NCBI GenBank assembly: GCA_015662385.1
Contig: DQUH01000018.1
Coordinates: 1-10,481 of the forward strand
DNA: 10,481 nt
Direction of reading: 5' to 3'
From: Methanobacteriota archaeon
GTDB lineage: Archaea; Iainarchaeota; Iainarchaeia; JAADDC01
Shown here: positions 1-6,100 of the stretch, one piece after another
How the letters are laid out: every line of letters begins with the position of its first letter
Position numbering within the stretch: position 1 is the first letter of the stretch
Notes under the pieces: model-generated
What the model was told of the DNA's origin: nothing
Databases searched by the model: none
What the model saw: only the letters and a program-made list of their open reading frames with translations
Position numbers and translations under genes: made by a program

Positions 1-134
1 AGGAGAATGGCCAGCGAGAGAATAAGAAAAACATACTGTTCGTTAACTATGGAGTAAGCTATTGCGACCACGGAAACCACGGCTAAGAGGAGGATTATGC
101 TGAAAACAATGGTCTTCATGGTGAGCTGATCCAT
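1..134 (-). CDS. Small membrane protein, N-terminal part only
   Basis: Reading leftwards from an ATG at 134, an open frame continues past the window edge, so only the first 44 codons are present. It starts MDQLTMKTIVFSIILL and continues as one long hydrophobic stretch (about residues 8-25), then a short polar segment (NEQ) and a second hydrophobic run. This is the pattern of a membrane protein with at least two segments, or of a signal anchor. The upstream ATG at 134 is preferred to the one at 119 because an A/T box at 157-166 lies about 27 bp upstream, the spacing expected for a leaderless archaeal transcript. The gene is divergent from the DUF373 gene. No family can be assigned from so short a piece. 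Confidence 0.6.
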   Translation of the reverse strand, partial: MDQLTMKTIVFSIILLLAVVSVVAIAYSIVNEQYVFLILSLAIL

Positions 135-136
135 AC

Positions 137-144
137 TTAAAAAC
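137..144 (+). promoter_or_regulatory. TATA-like box for the DUF373 gene
   Basis: TTAAAAAC is centred about 29 bp before the ATG at 170. It fits an archaeal TATA box for a leaderless or nearly leaderless mRNA. No Shine-Dalgarno sequence precedes this ATG. The box sits directly against the start codon of the divergent gene (134). Confidence 0.5.
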
Positions 145-156
145 TGAACAAGGGAG

Positions 157-166
157 TATTTTAATT
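157..166 (-). promoter_or_regulatory. TATA-like box for the leftward membrane gene
   Basis: Read on the minus strand this is AATTAAAATA, centred about 27 bp before the ATG at 134, which fits a leaderless transcript. It lies just upstream of the ATG of the divergent DUF373 gene, so each promoter's TATA box falls on the other's start region. Confidence 0.45.
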
Positions 167-169
167 ATC

Positions 170-1375
170 ATGGCAGAGCGGATACTGGTCCTCGTAGTAG
201 ACCGCGACGACGACGTGGGGGTAAAAACAGGGATAAAGGGGCCAATAATAGGGGAAACCGCAAACATAGAGGCAGCCACGAAGCTGGCCATCGCAGATCC
301 AGAAGACTCAGATGCCAACACAATATTTGCGGCTGTAAAAACATATAGAGAACTAAAAAACAAGGGGAAGGACGTGGAGATAGCCACGGTGACCGGGCAC
401 AGGGCACTGGGGTTCCTGGCGGACAACATCGTGAACAACCAGCTGAAACACGTGTTCGACAGATACCGTGCCGACGCCGTGGTGCTCGTAACGGACGGGG
501 CAGAGGACGACCAAGTTATCCCCATAATCCTTTCACACGCCCCCATAGTCTCGAAAAGAAACGTGGTGGTAAGGCAGGCGGTGCAGCTTGAAAAAACGTA
601 CTATGCAATCAAGAACGCCATCAGGGACAAGGACATAGCGCCAATCCTTTTCGGGGTGCCCGGGATCGCATTCTTGCTTTGGGCTATTTTCGGAAACCTG
701 GGGATGAAGCTAATATTTGGAATAATCGGCGCATATTTCGTGGCCATCGCCACTGGGCTCGACACAGTAATAATGGAGTGGGTCAGGGCAGTAATCAAGG
801 GGATCTCGCTCCGTGGCCCAGGTGCGCCTTTCTACTTCATTTCCCTTGCCCTGCTGGCAATGGCAGTATATTCAGCGTACCGCAACATTATCGCCCTGAC
901 CGGGGAGCTGGCAGTGTACGAGGCGATCAGGTCAGCAGTGGGGTTCGCGTCGCTGTCGGCAATTATGTACTTAGCAGGGAGGATCATAGACGCCCACAGG
1001 AACAAAAAAGCGTTTCTCATAGGGAAGCATTTACGGTACGGCGCCGTTGTGGTTGTCCTATGGGTTATAGTGGATGCAGTAATAAGGATACTCACTGACG
1101 CCGCCAACATAACGGATCTTTACGTGGCAGCAATTGCCAGCGTGCTGTTCTACGTGGTAGCCGGCCAGATTGCCGAAATATTCGAGGAAAGCATAAAGAG
1201 ATCTACGCGCATCGAAGGCGTGAGCGTTTACGACCGGCACGGTGTAAGGATAGGGCAGGTGAAGGAAGTAAAGCCGGAAGAGGGCGTGATCATCGTCCAG
1301 TCGGGGAACAGGGAAATTAGGGTACCCGTGGACAAAGTAGGGGTGGACGTCAAGGGGGTCATACTGGGGATGTAA
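170..1375 (+). CDS. DUF373 family integral membrane protein
   Basis: The 401-residue protein has the DUF373 layout. A soluble N-terminal domain (about 1-152) has a VVDRDDDVG segment near the start and a VTDGAEDD segment near 106-113. Six predicted membrane segments follow (about 157-174, 180-197, 219-238, 251-271, 289-307, 316-334). A small soluble C-terminal domain (about 348-400) carries a YDRHGVRIGQV-type beta segment and an IRVPVDKV segment, which looks PRC-barrel-like; that comparison is my inference. DUF373 proteins are known mainly from archaea and have no established function. The acidic, aspartate-rich N-terminal loops could bind metal or nucleotide, but this is not shown. The ATG at 170 is chosen because the family domain starts there and a TATA-like box lies about 29 bp upstream. 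The stop codon abuts the next ATG, so it probably shares an mRNA with the protease gene. Confidence 0.85.
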   Translation: MAERILVLVVDRDDDVGVKTGIKGPIIGETANIEAATKLAIADPEDSDANTIFAAVKTYRELKNKGKDVEIATVTGHRALGFLADNIVNNQLKHVFDRYRADAVVLVTDGAEDDQVIPIILSHAPIVSKRNVVVRQAVQLEKTYYAIKNAIRDKDIAPILFGVPGIAFLLWAIFGNLGMKLIFGIIGAYFVAIATGLDTVIMEWVRAVIKGISLRGPGAPFYFISLALLAMAVYSAYRNIIALTGELAVYEAIRSAVGFASLSAIMYLAGRIIDAHRNKKAFLIGKHLRYGAVVVVLWVIVDAVIRILTDAANITDLYVAAIASVLFYVVAGQIAEIFEESIKRSTRIEGVSVYDRHGVRIGQVKEVKPEEGVIIVQSGNREIRVPVDKVGVDVKGVILGM

Positions 1376-2143
1376 ATGCTGGCAATAAGGGGGAGCTACA
1401 GGGCAATACTTGCGACGTATGTATTGACCATGGCAGCTGCCCTGCTATTAGCATACCCCCCGCCGCAAGAGGTGCCGCCAGAGGGGAAAGACGTTGGGAC
1501 AGCGGGCGTGGTCTTCGGGTACGTCTTACTGGCCACAGCCGTTTTCCTCCTCTTGATAAAATTCTTCCCAAAGGCGTTCAAGTACTTGGTGCTTGCTCTC
1601 GAGCTGTTTTTCCTTTTCACAACCACTGCTGTTATTGTTATTAGCTACGACCTCCCCATAATATTGCCGTTTTTTGCAGTTGCAGCGCGGTTGCTGTGGC
1701 GGGACAACCTAGCGGTCCAGAACGTATCGGCAGCGGTTATAACGTCCGTGGCTACGGCGGTGGTGGGGAACTCCCTAGACCCAGCGGTAGCAGTTTTTCT
1801 GCTCGCCATCCTGTCGGTGTATGACTGCGTATCCGTATTCGTGACAAAACATATGGTACTGCTGGCAAAAGCCCTCAGCACCGGCGGTCCGCTTCAAAAA
1901 AAGGGTACAAAAATACATCTGCTGGGGGCGGGGGATATAGCTGTTCCGGGGGTACTTGCAGTATCGCTACTAAAAGTATCCCCTGCAGCAGCGGTGGCCG
2001 CAGCAGTGGGGGCGTGCCTCGGGCTTGCTTACACTGTGGAACTGGCTAAAAAATGGGGGAGGGTTCTGCCCGCGCTCCCCACGATCGCCCTGTGCGAGCT
2101 CACGTTTACTGCTGTGGGCCTGGCACTATTGTGGTCCCCTTGA
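1376..2143 (+). CDS. Presenilin-like intramembrane aspartyl protease (family A22, GxGD type)
   Basis: The 255-residue, highly hydrophobic protein has the three signatures of archaeal presenilin/signal-peptide-peptidase homologues. These are Y149-D150 in ILSVYDCVSVF, G-A-G-D with Asp187 in LLGAGDIAVPG, and a PALP motif at 232-235. In the family the YD and GxGD aspartates form the catalytic pair inside the membrane, and PALP lines the active site. About nine membrane segments are expected, and the hydrophobic pattern agrees. The length is a little under that of well-studied archaeal homologues (about 290-300 residues), with a short loop between the YD and GxGD helices. Substrates would be transmembrane helices; none can be named. 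The ATG follows the DUF373 stop codon directly (TAAATG), with only a weak G-rich stretch upstream, so it is probably translated from the same message by coupling. Its 3' end overlaps the convergent pyrH gene by 38 bp. Confidence 0.9.
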   Translation: MLAIRGSYRAILATYVLTMAAALLLAYPPPQEVPPEGKDVGTAGVVFGYVLLATAVFLLLIKFFPKAFKYLVLALELFFLFTTTAVIVISYDLPIILPFFAVAARLLWRDNLAVQNVSAAVITSVATAVVGNSLDPAVAVFLLAILSVYDCVSVFVTKHMVLLAKALSTGGPLQKKGTKIHLLGAGDIAVPGVLAVSLLKVSPAAAVAAAVGACLGLAYTVELAKKWGRVLPALPTIALCELTFTAVGLALLWSP

Positions 2144-2798
2144 AGCTCTTGCCTTCCAAAAGGCGCCGGAGGTTACGGAGGTCCTTCCCAACAACGTACG
2201 TCTTCACACCCGAACGCTCCAGTATCTTGGCCGCCGCGATGTCCACCGGAGTGTGCGCCCCCGGATCCCTGCTGTCCACTTTTTCCACAAGGGACACGAA
2301 TTCCTGGTGCGTCATCCGTTCTATGAGCTTTGCGTGGGGGTCCGAAAAGGGGTTTCTGTCGTACACGCCGTCGACGTTCGTAATGTTTATGAAAACAGCC
2401 CCCATTGCTTCGGCAAGCAAAGCTGCAGCATAGTCGGAAGTGACACCGGGTGTTGACCCGTGGACCACCGGGATCCACCTGCCAACATATGCCGAAGCGC
2501 GCCAAACGTCGTCCAACGGTTCGGGATAGGCAGACCTCAGCGCCGAGATAAGCAACCAAGCGTTCATCTTGGTGGCGAGGATGCCTGCCTGGTCCTGCAG
2601 AGTCTTGGATCCCCCGAGAAGGCGCACAGCCCACGCATAATCCCTTGCAGTCCTGCCACCGCCGGCCACCAGCGCAAACTCAGTACCCCCCTCAAAAAAA
2701 CCGTCAAGCAGTCCCGCCAGCCCACGGATCCAACGGACGTCTATCCTGTCAGGAACGATCACCGAGCCGCCAACGGACAACACGTAGCGCTCTGGCAT
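2106..2798 (-). CDS. pyrH: Archaeal-type UMP kinase
   Basis: The 230-residue amino-acid-kinase-fold protein converts UMP to UDP with ATP in pyrimidine nucleotide synthesis. It starts MPERYVLSVGGSV, with the N-terminal GGS nucleotide-binding loop (10-12). Further motifs are VAGGGRTARDY (44-54), STPGVTSDYAAA (115-126), ITNVDGVYD (139-147) and DIAAAKILERSG (186-197). The order, spacing and length match archaeal UMP kinases (about 225 residues) rather than bacterial PyrH, which is longer. A longer frame extends upstream to 2975, but that part is antisense to aRF1 and has no family match. The ATG at 2798 begins at the conserved strand, and an A/T box lies about 26 bp upstream, so it is probably leaderless. 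Isopentenyl phosphate kinase is the closest alternative, but its usual active-site histidine pattern is not evident. The gene overlaps the convergent protease gene by 38 bp. Confidence 0.88.
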   Translation of the reverse strand: MPERYVLSVGGSVIVPDRIDVRWIRGLAGLLDGFFEGGTEFALVAGGGRTARDYAWAVRLLGGSKTLQDQAGILATKMNAWLLISALRSAYPEPLDDVWRASAYVGRWIPVVHGSTPGVTSDYAAALLAEAMGAVFINITNVDGVYDRNPFSDPHAKLIERMTHQEFVSLVEKVDSRDPGAHTPVDIAAAKILERSGVKTYVVGKDLRNLRRLLEGKSFKGTTIVPGPQQ

Positions 2799-2808
2799 GC
2801 ATAAAAAA
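2799..2808 (+). promoter_or_regulatory. TATA-like box for the aRF1 gene
   Basis: GCATAAAAAA lies about 37 bp before the ATG at 2841. A start about 26 bp downstream would give a leader of roughly 10 nt. It abuts the start codon of the divergent pyrH gene. A second A/T stretch at 2820-2827 is too close to the aRF1 ATG to serve it. Confidence 0.4.
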
Positions 2809-2819
2809 CATTTCCCACC

Positions 2820-2828
2820 TATAAAAAG
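2820..2828 (-). promoter_or_regulatory. TATA-like box for pyrH
   Basis: On the minus strand this reads CTTTTTATA, centred about 26 bp before the pyrH ATG at 2798. That matches a leaderless archaeal promoter and supports this start over the longer upstream frame. Confidence 0.5.
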
Positions 2829-2835
2829 GAGGGGG
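2828..2835 (+). promoter_or_regulatory. Ribosome binding site of aRF1
   Basis: GGAGGGGG contains a GGAGG core 8 nt before the ATG at 2841. It marks this ATG as the start of a message with a leader, unlike the leaderless-looking genes in this window. Confidence 0.6.
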
Positions 2836-2840
2836 ACAGC

Positions 2841-4052
2841 ATGGACGAAGCACACCTCAAACGCATTATTCGGGAGCTGGAAAATGTCAGGGGAACCGGC
2901 ACACAGCTCATCTCCCTGTACATCCCGCCCAAATATCCCAGAGGGGACATAATGAGCATGCTCACGGACGAGCACAGCAAGGCGGGGAACATCAAAGACA
3001 AAGCCACGAGGAAAAACGTGCAGGCAGCCCTTGCCAAAATAATGGGCTACCTTAAAGCCATAGACTACAAGCTCCCGGAGAACGGCCTGGTGATCTTCTG
3101 TGGCAACGTATCCCCGAGGCCGGGCGAACAGGACATACGGCTATTCGCGGTTGCTCCCCCCAGACCGGTATCCAAGATATATAGGTGTGATTCGACGTTC
3201 TACCTCGACCCCCTCCGCGAAATGGTGAAGCCCACGGAGTATTATGGAGTAATAGCTATGGACGGGAAAGAGGCTACCATAGCGGTAATAAAGGGCAACG
3301 TGTTCGAAATAGCCGCCAGGATCCGGTCGCTCGCGCCTGGGAAACACCACGCCGGGGGGCAGTCTGCCCGCCGTTTCGAAAGGTTAAGGGAGATTGCCGA
3401 CCACGAATACATGAAAAAAGTCGCCGAAGAGGCCAAAGAGGTATTCCTCGAGCTGGAGGATAAACTGAAAGGGATAATACTTGCAGGTCCCGGTCCGAAA
3501 AAAAATGAGTTTTACAACAAAGAATACCTGGATCCAAGGCTCAGGCAGAAAATCGTAGGTATTGTGGATACCGGATACACAAACGAATACGGGATAAGGG
3601 AGGCCATCGAAAACGCGCAGGAGATACTCAGGGATGCGGAGATAGTGAGGCAGAAAAAAGCGGTGGACAGGTTTATAGGCGAGGTTGTGAAGGGGGGGCT
3701 GGCGGAGTACGGCCCCTCAAACGTGTACAGGGCGCTCAAAGAGGGCAGGGTTGATACGCTCCTCATTGTTGAAGACCTTAAAGCGTGGCTGGGAAAGTAC
3801 ACTTGCCCTGAATGCGGGCACGAAGATGAAAAGGTGCACATGGATGAAAAAAACCTGAAGAAACCAGTAAAATGTCAGGCGTGCGGTGCCGAAATGGATC
3901 TGAAGGCAACCCTCGACGCCGTGGAAGAGATGTTGCGGCTGGCAGAAGATACGGGCGCTACCGTCTTTTTTATATCTTCGGATACTGAGGAAGGGCAGAA
4001 AATGGCGAAGGGTTTTGGGGGAGTGGGGGCAATACTGAGGTATGGGTTATGA
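2841..4052 (+). CDS. prf1: Peptide chain release factor aRF1
   Basis: The 403-residue protein recognises stop codons in the ribosomal A site and releases the finished peptide. Domain 1 (about 1-135) has the stop-reading elements NIKD (50-53, usually NIKS) and YRCDSTF (114-120, the YxCxxxF motif). Domain 2 has the catalytic GGQ (172-174) in HHAGGQSARRFERLRE. Domain 3 (about 270-403) includes a zinc minidomain with cysteines 322, 325, 345 and 348. The length is normal for archaeal aRF1. The ATG follows a GGAGG site. The gene ends in TGA overlapping the ATG of the TgtA-like gene (ATGA), so the two are probably translationally coupled. Genes in this window end in TAA, TGA and TAG, so all three stops are in use despite the Asp in NIKD. 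Confidence 0.96.
   Translation: MDEAHLKRIIRELENVRGTGTQLISLYIPPKYPRGDIMSMLTDEHSKAGNIKDKATRKNVQAALAKIMGYLKAIDYKLPENGLVIFCGNVSPRPGEQDIRLFAVAPPRPVSKIYRCDSTFYLDPLREMVKPTEYYGVIAMDGKEATIAVIKGNVFEIAARIRSLAPGKHHAGGQSARRFERLREIADHEYMKKVAEEAKEVFLELEDKLKGIILAGPGPKKNEFYNKEYLDPRLRQKIVGIVDTGYTNEYGIREAIENAQEILRDAEIVRQKKAVDRFIGEVVKGGLAEYGPSNVYRALKEGRVDTLLIVEDLKAWLGKYTCPECGHEDEKVHMDEKNLKKPVKCQACGAEMDLKATLDAVEEMLRLAEDTGATVFFISSDTEEGQKMAKGFGGVGAILRYGL
4037..4041 (+). promoter_or_regulatory. Ribosome binding site of the TgtA-like gene
   Basis: GAGGT lies 7 nt before the ATG at 4049, inside the last codons of aRF1. It supports the overlapping ATGA start. Confidence 0.5.
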
Positions 4053-5566
4053 AGGTCATCGCGAGGGATCTCGCCGCCAGGTACTTCGTGGGGGAGGTAA
4101 AGTATCCCGCCTTTTTCCCCACGGTATACGGGAGGGACAGACCCAGTACAGAAGGTGTTGTGGTCAACGTTTACAGGATATGGACGGACAGGGAATCGCG
4201 GAAGATCGTAAAGAAAAGCGTGGGGGAGTACCTGGACTACGGGGGTTTCGTACTCCCCGAGAGCGGGTGGAGGCAGATCGACAAGTACGGGGACGACGAC
4301 GTTGCCAACGAGGACCTCGTGGAAATCCAAGAGAAAATGGAGTTCCCAGTGGTGGCACCCCTGCCTTCAGCAAAGCCCGATGATGCAATAATAAACGCCG
4401 AAGTAGCGAGATCCATAACAGACAAACCCCTATTCCTCGAAATACCCACGTCGTGGACTGAAAAGGAAATATTTGCCTTCGTTGAGGCAACAAAGGGCTG
4501 GGCGTGGGGCTACGGGACACGGGCCGGCAGGAGCGAATTTATAGAGCTACTTGTAAAGACAGTGCCCCGTTCGAAAAGGGTCGTGGTGTTCGGTATACAC
4601 CACCCCGCCGTAATACCTGTAATCGTTTCTCTGGGCGTCGACGTGGTCACCAGCGGAGCGCACGGGCGCTACGCAGATAAAGAATTATACATAACAGAAT
4701 CGTCCATACGCCCCCTGGGCGAACTGAAAGAGCTGCCCTGCGGCTGCAAAATCTGCGACGGCAGAACACCTGAAGATCTGGGAACAAAAGGGGACTTACT
4801 TGCGGAGCACAACCTTATCAGCTTTGTAGAAGAGGTTAAGAAAACAAGAAACGCCATAGTGGAGGGCCGCCTATACGAGTATGCAAAAAGAAGATCGCTG
4901 ACCCACCCCCAAATATATAAAGATTTCAAAAAGGTGGTGGCAAGCGAATGGATCACAGAAAACCTGCCGTTCCCAAAGCAAAGCAGCATCTACCTATTCG
5001 AAAAAGAGTGCCGACCAGAAATAGAGCTCGGCAGAAGTCTTGCAAAGAAAAGGGGCGTCAGGCTGGAAGGGCTGGCGTATACGTACCCCTTTGGACAGGT
5101 CTATCCCCCGATAGTGGAAGCACGTCCGTCACCAGAACTCGTCGTCAGATCCGTCATAAAGTACCAGTACGGCGTGGACGTAAACACGTCTCAGCTCAGG
5201 TGGGAGACAAGGAAAGGGATCCCCAGAAAAATATACATGGGTGATAAGTACCTTGGGCTTATACGCCACGGGGACGGGTTCTTCGTACCGAGCATTGAAG
5301 GTGCAAAATGGCTGAAAGAGATGGCCCCGCCCCCCGCTTTCCGCATAGTGCTCGACAGTGAGGGTGTTGAAGCAGTACGTTTGAAGCGTTCCCCCCTTAC
5401 AGACCACGTATTAGACGTGGATCCAGACCTGCGGCCCAACATGGAAGTGATAGTTACGGACGAGGACGACGAAGTGGTAGCCACCGGCCGGAGCGTGCTC
5501 ACGGCAAGGGAGGTGGCGGAGATTCCGAGGACGGTGGCCGTGAAAATCAGGCACCGGGCGGTATAA
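4049..5566 (+). CDS. TgtA-like tRNA-guanine transglycosylase homologue with PUA domain, catalytic aspartates replaced
   Basis: The 505-residue protein aligns over its length with archaeal tRNA-guanine transglycosylase (arcTGT), which puts preQ0 at position 15 of tRNA. A TGT-like barrel (about 1-290) contains the zinc site Cys231, Cys233, Cys236 and His254 in PCGCKIC...AEHNL. A C-terminal block (about 340-425) is followed by a PUA domain (about 429-503) with DPDLRPNMEVIV and ATGRSVLTARE. The barrel is degenerate. The VDSGS block of arcTGT is PESGW here (Glu71 in place of the first catalytic Asp), and the LFDSAS block is VVTSGA (Thr201 in place of the nucleophile). The substrate-binding QGS and GGV segments are also unrecognisable. 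Ordinary base exchange is therefore doubtful. It could be a relative of archaeosine synthase (ArcS/TgtA2), which also descends from TGT, but the ArcS PC-KPY-S-H signature is not seen. A tRNA-binding role is likely. Confidence 0.8.
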   Translation: MKVIARDLAARYFVGEVKYPAFFPTVYGRDRPSTEGVVVNVYRIWTDRESRKIVKKSVGEYLDYGGFVLPESGWRQIDKYGDDDVANEDLVEIQEKMEFPVVAPLPSAKPDDAIINAEVARSITDKPLFLEIPTSWTEKEIFAFVEATKGWAWGYGTRAGRSEFIELLVKTVPRSKRVVVFGIHHPAVIPVIVSLGVDVVTSGAHGRYADKELYITESSIRPLGELKELPCGCKICDGRTPEDLGTKGDLLAEHNLISFVEEVKKTRNAIVEGRLYEYAKRRSLTHPQIYKDFKKVVASEWITENLPFPKQSSIYLFEKECRPEIELGRSLAKKRGVRLEGLAYTYPFGQVYPPIVEARPSPELVVRSVIKYQYGVDVNTSQLRWETRKGIPRKIYMGDKYLGLIRHGDGFFVPSIEGAKWLKEMAPPPAFRIVLDSEGVEAVRLKRSPLTDHVLDVDPDLRPNMEVIVTDEDDEVVATGRSVLTAREVAEIPRTVAVKIRHRAV

Positions 5567-6047
5567 CGCCAGAAACACCCCTTGGGTCTTCCAAGACAAG
5601 GGTGAATCGTTCCTTGCCGTCTTTCGCCCTTTTTATCCACTGGATAATTTTCTCCCTCCTGCGCCTGCCCTCCTCGGACTCAGGATCCGCACTCAGCACA
5701 GCTGTTTCGAAACGGTCGAGGACGCCCTCCACAGTGGTTATGAAGCCGTTGGAAAACGGGCCTGGCGATAACTCCAAACCTGCTTCAGGTATTTCAACAC
5801 GGCACGTGGAAGAGCGAACAACCAAATAGTTCAGCTTGTCCCTGCTATCAACGCTGAACTTCAACGTCTTGTGCCCCCTGTCCTCCAGCTCAACAACGTC
5901 CGTGTGGGTGTACCCGCAGGAAGAACACTTTGACACCATCATAACGGCCCGCCCAAAATGGGGCAGGTCTTTCTCGACTACAGTTGTTTTCAAGGTCTTG
6001 GACCCGCACGCCGGGCACAGGGCGCCCTCAACAGTTTGCGGTTCCAT
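5547..6047 (-). CDS. ZPR1-like zinc finger protein
   Basis: The 166-residue protein starts MEPQTVEGALCPACG. It has one zinc-binding module with Cys11, Cys14, Cys41 and Cys44, the CxxC-(26)-CxxC spacing typical of the ZPR1 finger. A beta-rich domain follows, containing GPFSNGFITTVEGVLDRF (about 97-114), a conserved ZPR1-type segment, and then a charged helix. Archaeal members have a single finger plus domain; eukaryotic ZPR1 has two copies and acts with elongation factor eEF1A. A link to translation in archaea is an inference from that homology and from the aRF1/TgtA-like neighbours. The ATG at 6047 is preferred because an A/T box lies about 28 bp upstream. The last 20 bp overlap the convergent TgtA-like gene. 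Confidence 0.85.
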   Translation of the reverse strand: MEPQTVEGALCPACGSKTLKTTVVEKDLPHFGRAVMMVSKCSSCGYTHTDVVELEDRGHKTLKFSVDSRDKLNYLVVRSSTCRVEIPEAGLELSPGPFSNGFITTVEGVLDRFETAVLSADPESEEGRRRREKIIQWIKRAKDGKERFTLVLEDPRGVSGVIPPGA

Positions 6048-6071
6048 AGTTTAGATGCGCTGCCAAAAGAG

Positions 6072-6079
6072 TATAAAAA
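6072..6079. promoter_or_regulatory. Shared TATA box for two divergent genes
   Basis: TATAAAAA is centred about 25.5 bp before the ATG at 6101 (+) and about 28.5 bp before the ATG at 6047 (-). It is the only clear A/T box in the 53-bp gap, and neither ATG has a Shine-Dalgarno sequence. Both genes may therefore be leaderless and share one TBP site read in either direction. Confidence 0.5.
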
Positions 6080-6100
6080 CTTCGCGGTGTATTACATAGC

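Noticed and set aside
43..546. 167-codon open frame on the minus strand
   Set aside because: It is antisense to DUF373, rich in Ser/Thr and Pro with no family features, and runs through the divergent promoter region.
2025..2456. Plus-strand open frames opposite pyrH
   Set aside because: They are shadows of pyrH: they cross the end of the protease gene and show no recognisable domain.
2799..2975. Upstream extension of pyrH by 59 codons
   Set aside because: The extension is antisense to aRF1, matches no UMP kinase N-terminus and crosses the TATA box. The conserved protein begins at 2798.
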